Source: Subdoligranulum variabile (GTDB taxonomy: Bacteria; Bacillota; Clostridia; Oscillospirales; Ruminococcaceae). Taken from it: a stretch of 64,000 bases of DNA. Within the stretch, counting starts at the first letter, position 1. Each line of letters begins with the position of its first letter. The notes beneath the pieces were generated by a model. That model was not told where the DNA came from and made no database searches. It saw only the letters and a list, made by a program, of their open reading frames with translations. The DNA lies in NCBI GenBank assembly GCA_004554775.1, contig SFKI01000002.1, positions 124,001-188,000 on the forward strand. Reading direction: 5' to 3'. Of this stretch, positions 8,583-15,131 are shown piece after piece. Both the position numbers and the translations under genes were made by a program.

Positions 8583-9548
8583 TCAGATCAGAGCAGCAGT
8601 GATCAGAGCCATCTTGTAGACTTCCTCGGCATTGCAGCCACGGGACAGGTCGTTGATGGGCGCGTTCAGACCTTGCAGGATGGGGCCGTAAGCCTCAAAG
8701 CCGCCCAGACGCTGTGCAATCTTGTAGCCGATATTGCCAGCATTGATGTTGGGGAAGATGAAGGTGTTGGCGTAACCGGCAACCTTAGAGCCGGGGGCCT
8801 TCAACTGGCCGACTTCGGGGGCAACGGCGGCATCAAACTGCAACTCGCCGTCGACCTTCAGCTCAGGATGAGCTTCCTGGACGCGGGCAGTGGCGTTGCG
8901 CATCTTGTCAACGGTCTCACCCTTGCCGGAACCCTTGGTGGAGTAGGACAGCAGAGCAACGCGGGGATCAATGCCAAAGACCTCAGCGGTGTGAGCGGTC
9001 TCGACGGTGGACTCAACAATCTCGTCCTCAGAAGGATCAATGTTGATGGCGCAGTCGCCCATGGCGATGCTCTCATCGCCGCGCATCAGGATGAAGCAGG
9101 AACTGACGGACTTGATACCGGGCTTGCACTTGATCAGCTGCAAAGCAGGACGGACGGTGTCAGCGGTGGAGTAAGTGGCACCGCCCAGCAGGCAGTCGGC
9201 CTTGCCCATCTTGACCAGCATGGTGCCAAAGTAATTGCCCTTGGACAGAGCGGCGCGGCACTGCTCGTCGGTCATTTTGCCCTTGCGCAGCTCAACCATT
9301 TTGGCGACCATTGCGTCAAACTCAGGGTAAGCGGTGGGGTCAATGATCTCGGCACCGGTGATATCAAAATTGCCGTCGGCAGCAGCCTTTTTGACGGCCT
9401 CGGACTCGCCCAGCAGGATGACCTTCAGGGTCTTGCCAGCCAGCAGGCGGCTGGCGGCGGACAGGATACGAGCATCGGTGCCCTCAGTAAAGACGATGGA
9501 CTTCGGCTCGGCCTGCAATTTCTTCTCAAAATTTTCAAAAATGGACAT
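8583..9548 (-). CDS. pta: Phosphate acetyltransferase
   Basis: 321 residues, the short single-domain Pta type. It interconverts acetyl-CoA and acetyl phosphate for acetate formation. Characteristic blocks are KSIVFTEGTDARILSAAS near the N-terminus, KGNYFGTMLVKMGKADCLLGGA around residue 100 with the GGATYSTADTVRPAL motif, VALLSYSTKGSGKG and the C-terminal NDLSRGCNAEEVY signature. The start is ATG 9548 behind GAGGTAGTTTGT; an upstream in-frame extension lacks family similarity. It has its own promoter at 9604-9631. No acetate kinase gene is adjacent in this window. A phosphotransbutyrylase is less likely given the full set of Pta motifs. Confidence 0.95.
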   Translation of the reverse strand: MSIFENFEKKLQAEPKSIVFTEGTDARILSAASRLLAGKTLKVILLGESEAVKKAAADGNFDITGAEIIDPTAYPEFDAMVAKMVELRKGKMTDEQCRAALSKGNYFGTMLVKMGKADCLLGGATYSTADTVRPALQLIKCKPGIKSVSSCFILMRGDESIAMGDCAINIDPSEDEIVESTVETAHTAEVFGIDPRVALLSYSTKGSGKGETVDKMRNATARVQEAHPELKVDGELQFDAAVAPEVGQLKAPGSKVAGYANTFIFPNINAGNIGYKIAQRLGGFEAYGPILQGLNAPINDLSRGCNAEEVYKMALITAALI

Positions 9549-9603
9549 ACAAACTACCTCCATGTTTTCGCGCAGAGTATCCCTGCGCAACACTTACACA
9601 ATA

Positions 9604-9631
9604 ATTATAGCACCCAAAATCTCCTTTGCAA
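9604..9631 (-). promoter_or_regulatory. Promoter for pta
   Basis: On the minus strand TTGCAA (9626-9631) and TATAAT (9604-9609) with a 16-bp spacer, about 55 nt upstream of the pta start codon. Confidence 0.65.
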
Positions 9632-9723
9632 AGGAAATGTGCGATTGCTGCCGGAAATGGGCAAAATACGTGCGGCATTAGCGAATATGACAAAATACTT
9701 CACAAAGTTAATTATCTATCAAG

Positions 9724-10011
9724 CTACTTTGACGAAAAAATATCAAATTCGCCCGCCAACAGCCAACACCCTGCCGCCAGCTGAGCGGCCAAAATCAGCG
9801 GCATACCCACCACGAAGTACCAGTGCCGGGTCTTGTGATGGAACAGATACATGCCCAAAAAGGCTCCCACACTGCCACCCAGCAAGGCCAATGCAAACAG
9901 GGTACGCTCCCGGATACGCCACAGGCGGCGTTTGGCGCGGCGCTTATCTTCTGCCATCAAAACCAGCGCCGCAAGGTTGATGAGGACCAGATACACATAC
10001 AAAATTTTCAT
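9724..10011 (-). CDS. DUF1294 small membrane protein
   Basis: 95 residues: an N-terminal helix MKILYVYLVLINLAALVLM, a basic DKRRAKRRLWRIRE stretch, a second hydrophobic segment ALALLGGSVGAFLGMYLF, the HHKTRHWYFVVGMP motif and a last helix. The DK-x-A-x-R-x-RI-E arrangement and the KT-x-H-x-F motif define DUF1294 (PF06961), whose function is unknown. The start ATG at 10011 was preferred because the upstream in-frame residues are not family-like. It is divergent from the RmlD-like gene and convergent on nothing close. Confidence 0.85.
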   Translation of the reverse strand: MKILYVYLVLINLAALVLMAEDKRRAKRRLWRIRERTLFALALLGGSVGAFLGMYLFHHKTRHWYFVVGMPLILAAQLAAGCWLLAGEFDIFSSK

Positions 10012-10082
10012 GATACCATTATACCACAGACAAAGAAAATATGGTAGAATACAAGGTAAATAACAAAAGTGAGGTTGCAAAA

Positions 10083-10934
10083 ATGGAACGAATTTTTATT
10101 ACTGGTGCGGGCGGCTTTGTGGGCGCGCGGGCCTGCCAGCGACTGCAAGGCAGCTATACGGTGCTGACCCCGCCCAAAGGCTGGATGGCCACCTGCACTG
10201 AGGAGAAACAACTGACGCAGATGCTGACCGAAATGCACCCGGAGGTCATCCTGCATACGGCGGCAATATCGGACACCGGTTATGCTGAAAGCCACCCGGA
10301 GGAAGCCTACCGTGCCAACGTGCAGCTGCCGCTGTGGCTGGCCCGCGCCGCCGCGCAATGCGGGGCTAAGTTGGTTGCATTCAGTTCGGATCAGGTCTAC
10401 GCCGGTGTACAGCAGCCCGGGCCGCTGGCGGAAACAATGTCGCTCTCCCCTGCCAATGTCTATGGCCGCCAAAAGCTGGAGATGGAGCAGCGCGTTTTGG
10501 AGGTCTGCCCGGATGCTGTGCTGCTGCGCGCGACCTGGATGTATGACCTGCCCGGCTACGGCCTGCCTATTCGTGGCAACCTGCCGCTGAACCTGGCAAA
10601 AGCTGCGCTGTACGGGGAAAAAGTGCGGGTCTCCAGCCGGGACTACCGAGGCATCACCTATGTGCGGCAGGCTGTCGAAAACCTGCTGCCCGCCACTGCC
10701 CTGCCGGGCGGCGTGTACAACTACGGCAGCGAGAACCAATATGATATGGTAACAACGACCCGCGCCTTTGCCGAATCCATGCAACTGCCCAACGCGGACA
10801 CCCTGATCGAAGCAGCCGACTGGCCGCGCAACCTAGCCATGGACTGCGCCAAGTTGCACGGGCATGGGATACGGTTTGACGCCACGCAAGATGGAATCTA
10901 CCGCTGCTTGCGTGATTATGGATTAATAAAATAA
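10083..10934 (+). CDS. RmlD-like NAD(P)-dependent sugar reductase (extended SDR)
   Basis: 283 residues with the dinucleotide-binding motif ITGAGGFVGARA at the N-terminus, the HTAAISDTGYAESHPEEAYR block near residue 60, catalytic-site SSDQVYAG and the YGRQKLEMEQ motif (Tyr and Lys of the YxxxK pair). This fits dTDP-4-dehydrorhamnose reductase relatives, which reduce the 4-keto sugar nucleotide in rhamnose synthesis. No other rml gene is adjacent, so the true substrate is open. ATG 10083 is preferred over the upstream in-frame ATG 10041 because GTGAGG sits just before it and the fold begins there. A terminator follows. Confidence 0.82.
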   Translation: MERIFITGAGGFVGARACQRLQGSYTVLTPPKGWMATCTEEKQLTQMLTEMHPEVILHTAAISDTGYAESHPEEAYRANVQLPLWLARAAAQCGAKLVAFSSDQVYAGVQQPGPLAETMSLSPANVYGRQKLEMEQRVLEVCPDAVLLRATWMYDLPGYGLPIRGNLPLNLAKAALYGEKVRVSSRDYRGITYVRQAVENLLPATALPGGVYNYGSENQYDMVTTTRAFAESMQLPNADTLIEAADWPRNLAMDCAKLHGHGIRFDATQDGIYRCLRDYGLIK

Positions 10935-10949
10935 GTGTGCAATAAATAT

Positions 10950-10987
10950 AAAGCGTCGTAGATTCCAACGAATCTGCGACGCTTTTT
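10950..10987 (+). terminator. Rho-independent terminator
   Basis: AAAGCGTCG-T-AGATTC pairs with GAATCT-G-CGACGCTTT around a CAAC loop, ending in TTTTT, 15 nt after the RmlD-like gene. Confidence 0.85.
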
Positions 10988-11215
10988 GGAATTGGGAGGG
11001 ATTCTGTAAAGCATTAAACTGTAAACGATGTAAAAGCGTTACAAATCTTGTTAATGCACGGTTTATTTTGAATTATCAATGGTTTACAGCTATGGTACCG
11101 GTGCTAACAAACAATGGACTGTGCATCTACATAAAGAAAGCGGGAGGATTGCAATAATCGGCAGTCCTCCCGGCTTTTTCATTACCAGTCTTCAATTCCT
11201 TCCATTAAAACAATA
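10988..11215. other. Intergenic DNA with a second hairpin
   Basis: No gene seen. The stretch is AT-rich apart from a GC stem at 11141-11172 followed by TTTTT. It separates the rightward reductase gene from the leftward tmRNA. Confidence 0.4.
11141..11178 (+). terminator. Rho-independent terminator-like hairpin
   Basis: CGGGAGGATTGC pairs with GCAGTCCTCCCG (one G-T wobble), followed by GCTTTTTC. No gene directly precedes it, so it may end an unrecognised short transcript or act as a backup. Confidence 0.6.
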
Positions 11216-11253
11216 AATCCGAACCCATGACCAATTGGTACAAGGTTCGGATT
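11210..11253 (-). terminator. Terminator of tmRNA
   Basis: Reading leftward, AATCCGAACC pairs with GGTTCGGATT and is followed by TATTGTTTT, starting 10 nt beyond the 3' CCA of the tmRNA. Confidence 0.8.
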
Positions 11254-11262
11254 ATATTGTTC

Positions 11263-11616
11263 TGGTGGAGCTGATGGGAGTCGAACCCATGTCCGAAAAG
11301 AAATCAGTTAGAGTATCTCCGGGCGCAGCATGTTTATTGAATTTCCCTTGGTGCGGGCGAACACACACGCACTACACCTTGGTAGCTTCGTTAATACCTG
11401 ACGGGCGGCCAAGCTCAAGCCCGTTCATGTTCAGTACCTAATCGACGCCCTGACCCTGCACGGTACTGATGCAGGCAGGACGGTCGCGCCTAATTAGGCA
11501 GCGACGGCAACAGAATAATCGTTGTCAGTTAATTTTAAATTGGCGCTTTTATCGTGGTGCACCGCCACGGCCCGCTGCTCACGCCTCTCTCCCCCCGTCG
11601 AAACCTTTACAGCCCC
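11263..11616 (-). ncRNA. ssrA: Transfer-messenger RNA
   Basis: 354 nt. The 5' GGGGCTG pairs with the 3' CAGCTCC to form the alanyl acceptor stem, and CCA is encoded. The 3' domain has the GGTTCGACTCCCATC T-arm and the 5' end has the usual GTAAAGGTTTCGACGGGG sequence. The tag reading frame probably resumes at GAC after TTAACT and encodes DNDYSVAVAA followed by TAA (11484-11516 region). tmRNA rescues stalled ribosomes with SmpB, whose gene lies 62 nt upstream in the same orientation. A GC hairpin sits between the two. Confidence 0.96.
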
Positions 11617-11678
11617 GTATATTCGGCGGGGCAATGCCCCACCGGGAAGGTTAGCTTGAAACAGACCTTTTGCTGCCT

Positions 11679-12143
11679 TTATCTGGATTTCAGCGCGCGG
11701 TCAATATCGCGCTTGGCATCGCGTGCGGCAGCAGTGGCACGCTTGTCATACAATTTTTTGCCCTTGCACAAGCCTAATTCCACCTTGACACGCCCTTTTT
11801 TAAAATAGAGCGAAAGCGGGATCAGTGTATAGCCTTGCAGCTTGATCTGCTGGCCTAAGCGGCGGATCTCGCTTTTATGAGCGAGCAATCGGCGCGGACG
11901 GCGAGGATCTTTGTTAAAGATGTTGCCGTGGTCATACGGGCTGATGTGCATACCCTTTAAAATCAGCTCGCCGTCGTCGATGTCAGCCCAAGAGTCTTTC
12001 AGGTTGGCACCGCCGGCACGCAGACTTTTGACTTCGGTGCCGACCAGTTCAATGCCGGTTTCCAGGGCTTCCACCACAAAGTATTCGTGGCGGGCCTCAC
12101 GGTTTAAGGCAATCACTTTTTTGCCGGATTTATCCTCTGCCAT
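11679..12143 (-). CDS. smpB: SsrA-binding protein SmpB
   Basis: 154 residues. SmpB binds tmRNA and mimics a tRNA anticodon arm in trans-translation. Family blocks are present: [59 protein letters not shown] and the basic C-terminal tail [23 protein letters not shown] 12143 is chosen because GAGGTG lies 8 nt upstream; a GTG three codons earlier is the alternative. Its partner tmRNA gene lies directly downstream. Confidence 0.97.
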   Translation of the reverse strand: MAEDKSGKKVIALNREARHEYFVVEALETGIELVGTEVKSLRAGGANLKDSWADIDDGELILKGMHISPYDHGNIFNKDPRRPRRLLAHKSEIRRLGQQIKLQGYTLIPLSLYFKKGRVKVELGLCKGKKLYDKRATAAARDAKRDIDRALKSR

Positions 12144-12216
12144 GGGGCTCACCTCGTTTCTTTCTGGCGGGATTTAAAGTATAGCGCGTCTATGCAGAAA
12201 AGTCAAGCACATCCTG

Positions 12217-12813
12217 TCACAGCTCACCGCGGCCCTGCATGGCGCGGTACAGGGTAGTCTCGTCGGCATATTCCAGGCTGGAACCTACCGGCAGGCCGTA
12301 CGCCAGGCGGGTGGTTTTGATGCCCATCGGCTTGATGAGCTTTGCCAGATACATGGCGGTGGCTTCACCCTCTACCGTTGGGCTGGTGGCCATGATGACC
12401 TCTTTGACAGTATCGTTCAAACGGGCCAGCAGTTCCTTGATGCAAAGCTGCTCAGCACCGATGCCGTCCATGGGCGAGATCAGGCCGTGCAGCACGTGAT
12501 ACAGGCCGTTATACTCATGGGTGCGCTCGATGGATTTGATATCGCGCGGGCTTTCCACAACGCAGATAACGCTGCGGTCGCGCTTTTGGGAAAGGCAGAT
12601 CTTGCAGATCTCGCCTGCGGTGTAATCCTGGCAGATGCGGCAGCGGTGCAGGTCCTTTTTGGCGTGCTCAATGGCTTTTGCCAGTTCCATGGCCTGCTCG
12701 TTGGACATGCCCATGACCTCGTAGGCCATGCGGGTAGCGCCTTTGCGGCCGATGCCGGGAAAACGGGCAAACTGATCTACCAGATTTTCCAACGGCTCTA
12801 AATTCTGCGGCAT
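12217..12813 (-). CDS. recR: Recombination mediator protein RecR
   Basis: 198 residues. RecR acts with RecO and RecF to load RecA at gaps. Visible are the N-terminal helix-hairpin-helix (FARFPGIGRKGATRMAYE), a Cys4 zinc finger (CRICQDYTAGEICKIC), and the Toprim domain (VICVVESPRDIKSIE with later VIMATSPTVEGEATAMY). The C-terminal TRLAYGLPVGSSLEYAD block is typical. It begins with AAGGGG before ATG 12813, 13 nt after ybaB, in the classic dnaX-ybaB-recR arrangement. Confidence 0.97.
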   Translation of the reverse strand: MPQNLEPLENLVDQFARFPGIGRKGATRMAYEVMGMSNEQAMELAKAIEHAKKDLHRCRICQDYTAGEICKICLSQKRDRSVICVVESPRDIKSIERTHEYNGLYHVLHGLISPMDGIGAEQLCIKELLARLNDTVKEVIMATSPTVEGEATAMYLAKLIKPMGIKTTRLAYGLPVGSSLEYADETTLYRAMQGRGEL

Positions 12814-12826
12814 AGACAGTTGCCCC

Positions 12827-13168
12827 TTAGCCCAGGCCGGGAATGTTCAGCCCGCCGGTCATCTTGGCCATTTCTTCCTCGGACTCCTTATCAACGGCAG
12901 CAACCGCGCTGTTGACAGCAGCCGCGATGAGATCCTCGAGCATCTCGATATCCTCGGGGTCGACGGCTTCGGGCTTGATCTTGACAGAGGTGATCTCGTG
13001 CTTGCCGGTCATGGTGACAGTGACCATCTCACCGCTGGCGGTGCCGGTGTACTCTTTGGCTTCCAGTTCTTCCTGCTTGGCGCGGATCTCGTCCTGCATT
13101 TTCTGAACCTGGCGCATCATGGCGTTGGGATCGGGGCGGCCGTAGCCTTTGGGCAATCTTGCTTTCAT
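12827..13168 (-). CDS. YbaB/EbfC family nucleoid-associated protein
   Basis: 113 residues. A predicted N-terminal coiled segment (MMRQVQKMQDEIRAKQEELE) is followed by the conserved TGTASGEMVTVTMTGKHEI strand and SVKIKPEAVDPEDIEMLEDL helix. The family forms dimers that bind DNA and is almost always encoded between dnaX and recR, as here. The C-terminus is methionine- and glycine-rich (MAKMTGGLNIPGLG). GGAGGATACCCC precedes ATG 13168, 18 nt after dnaX. Confidence 0.95.
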   Translation of the reverse strand: MKARLPKGYGRPDPNAMMRQVQKMQDEIRAKQEELEAKEYTGTASGEMVTVTMTGKHEITSVKIKPEAVDPEDIEMLEDLIAAAVNSAVAAVDKESEEEMAKMTGGLNIPGLG

Positions 13169-13186
13169 GGGGTATCCTCCAAATTC

Positions 13187-14881
13187 TTATTTATCTTCAA
13201 TTTTGATATCGACACCCAGTGCCTGCATACTTTTCAACGTTTGGTCGATGGAAACCGCAGGGGTGCCGGATTCATCAGCTTTAGGCTCCTCGTAGGGGCC
13301 GATGCTGCAACGGATGTGGGAAACGCGGTAGATGGATTCTTTCAGCTTTTTGCTGACCTCGCGGTTGTTGCGGATGTAATCACGGAACGCATCGCTGCAC
13401 TCAAACAGCACACGGCGGCCATCGTAATAAGCGCGGGTGTTGCGCAGAAAAGAGATCAGCATTGCGTCGTTCTCTTCCAGGTCGGCCAGAACGGCGGGCC
13501 AGTAACCGAACGGCTCCAGCGGCCCGGCTTCTTTGGGCGGCTCCCGTCTGCAAGGTGCGGGCTGTGCAGCAGGTGCGGCGGGGGCTGTGGGTTGCGGAAT
13601 CGGCGGCAGCTCGGGCTGCAAAAATTCTGGGTCAGGCGGCAGCGGCGGGTCGTCCGTCTGTACAGGCGGTACGACGGAATCAGGCGCTGCGGATTGTACC
13701 GGCGGCACAGCAACCGGGGCAGCCACGGGGGTCGAGGTGAAAGGCTGCGGCGCGGGGAATGCAACGGGCTGACTGGCAGCAGCTACCTGCACCGGGGGGG
13801 CGGCCATGGGCTGCGTTAAGGAAAAAACAGCCAGTTCCAGTTCAATGCGCTGATCCGTGCCGCGGCTCATCTTTTCCAGTGCAGAGCCAAACGCATTGAT
13901 GGCGCGGATGGCATCGGCCTGCGGGAAATCCTTGCGCTGCAGGTAGGCGGCTTCTTCCTCGGGGGAAGTACCTGTCAGCAGTGAGGTGCCGCCCGGCAGG
14001 GCGCAAAGCATCAGGTTGCGGTAATGCCCGGCCAGTTCCATGCAAAGGCGGCGCATGTCCACGCTTTGCTGGCGCAGCGCGGCAATTTTTTCGAGTGCCG
14101 CGACTGAATCACGGGCGGCGATGGCATCGCTGATCTCAAACAAGTAGCCGCGGTCGGTCACACCCGCCATGCGGCGGACAAGGGCCTCATCGACCTTATT
14201 GTCCACACCGGCGCAGGTATCGAGAATCGACAGTGCGTCGCGCATGGCACCATCGGCCAAACGGCCAATCAGTTGGGCGGCGTTGGGGTCAAGCTCGATC
14301 TTTTCCTGTTCGGCCACGTAGCGCAGACGCCCGGCGATATCGTCCGCCGTGATGCGCGAAAAATCGTAGCGCTGGCAGCGGCTTAGGATCGTGACCGGAA
14401 CCTTCTGCACCTCGGTGGTGGCAAGGATGAAGATAACATGCTCGGGCGGTTCCTCCATGGTTTTGAGCAGGGCGTTGAACGCCTGCGTGGAAAGCATGTG
14501 AACCTCGTCGATGATGTAGACCTTGTAGCGGCAGACCGACGGCAGATACGCGACCTCATCGCGCAGATCGCGGATATCGTCAACGCCGTTGTTGGACGCG
14601 GCGTCCATCTCGATAATATCCATGATCGCGCCGGAATCAATGCCCTTGCACACTTCGCACTGGCAGCAGGGGTCCGGGCCGGAATGATCCAGGCAGTTGA
14701 CTGCCTTGGCAAAAATTTTGGCGCAGGTGGTTTTGCCCGTGCCGCGCGTGCCGGTAAACAGGTACGCGTGGCCGATGCGCCCGGCGGCGATCTGGTTTTG
14801 CAAGGCTGTTACGATGGGTGCCTGGCCGACAACATCCGCAAAGCGCTGCGGACGCCATTTGCGGTACAGTGCACGGTACAT
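13187..14881 (-). CDS. dnaX: DNA polymerase III subunit gamma/tau
   Basis: 564 residues. The N-terminus MYRALYRKWRPQRFADVVG is canonical. The clamp-loader ATPase has Walker A GTRGTGKTTCAK, a Cys4 zinc site (CLDHSGPDPCCQCEVC) and Walker B with IDEVHML. After about residue 370 there is a Pro/Ala-rich linker and then a short C-terminal tau-like domain (YDGRRVLFECSDAF). The start at ATG 14881 follows GGGGAGGTGGCTTCA, only about 30 nt from the SRP RNA end. An in-frame extension upstream would run through the SRP RNA and is rejected. The gene leads the dnaX-ybaB-recR run. Confidence 0.97.
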   Translation of the reverse strand: MYRALYRKWRPQRFADVVGQAPIVTALQNQIAAGRIGHAYLFTGTRGTGKTTCAKIFAKAVNCLDHSGPDPCCQCEVCKGIDSGAIMDIIEMDAASNNGVDDIRDLRDEVAYLPSVCRYKVYIIDEVHMLSTQAFNALLKTMEEPPEHVIFILATTEVQKVPVTILSRCQRYDFSRITADDIAGRLRYVAEQEKIELDPNAAQLIGRLADGAMRDALSILDTCAGVDNKVDEALVRRMAGVTDRGYLFEISDAIAARDSVAALEKIAALRQQSVDMRRLCMELAGHYRNLMLCALPGGTSLLTGTSPEEEAAYLQRKDFPQADAIRAINAFGSALEKMSRGTDQRIELELAVFSLTQPMAAPPVQVAAASQPVAFPAPQPFTSTPVAAPVAVPPVQSAAPDSVVPPVQTDDPPLPPDPEFLQPELPPIPQPTAPAAPAAQPAPCRREPPKEAGPLEPFGYWPAVLADLEENDAMLISFLRNTRAYYDGRRVLFECSDAFRDYIRNNREVSKKLKESIYRVSHIRCSIGPYEEPKADESGTPAVSIDQTLKSMQALGVDIKIEDK

Positions 14882-14911
14882 TGAAGCCACCTCCCCTGCG
14901 GATGAACAGTA

Positions 14912-15085
14912 AAAAGGCGGGCAGAGCACGCGGCTGCGCTGCTTGGCGTACAGATGCAGGCTTGCCGCGGCACTGTGCAAACGCTGCTTAATGCTGCTCG
15001 GTTCCCCGCCTGACATGGTTCACAGGCTGCCCACGCACGGGGCCTGCATCTGTACGCGAAACAGCGCAATTCAGCCCTGTCCGCT
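14912..15085 (-). ncRNA. ffs: Signal recognition particle RNA
   Basis: About 174 nt. The domain IV hairpin reads GTCAGGCGGGGAACCGAGCAGC, in which CGG-GGAA-CCG forms the tetraloop, followed by ATTAAGCAGCG. A long rod is visible: GCGTACAGATGCAGGC on the 5' side pairs with GCCTGCATCTGTACGC on the 3' side, and the terminal stem GCGGACAGGGC pairs with GCTCTGCCCGC. A T-run ends it at 14911-14915. It is shorter than the Bacillus RNA of about 270 nt and shows no obvious Alu-type domain. It lies directly upstream of dnaX, a frequent arrangement in Firmicutes. Confidence 0.92.
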
Positions 15086-15091
15086 TTTAGT

Positions 15092-15120
15092 ATTGTACAA
15101 TATTTTCAGGATAAATGCAA
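15092..15120 (-). promoter_or_regulatory. Promoter for SRP RNA
   Basis: TACAAT (15092-15097) lies 7 nt before the deduced RNA start, with TTGCAT (15115-15120) 17 bp upstream. It probably also serves dnaX by read-through. Confidence 0.6.
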
Positions 15121-15131
15121 GGGGTATTTTC

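Noticed and set aside
8673..9980. 435-codon ORF opposite pta
   Set aside because: No domain, low-complexity composition, and fully antisense to pta and intergenic DNA.
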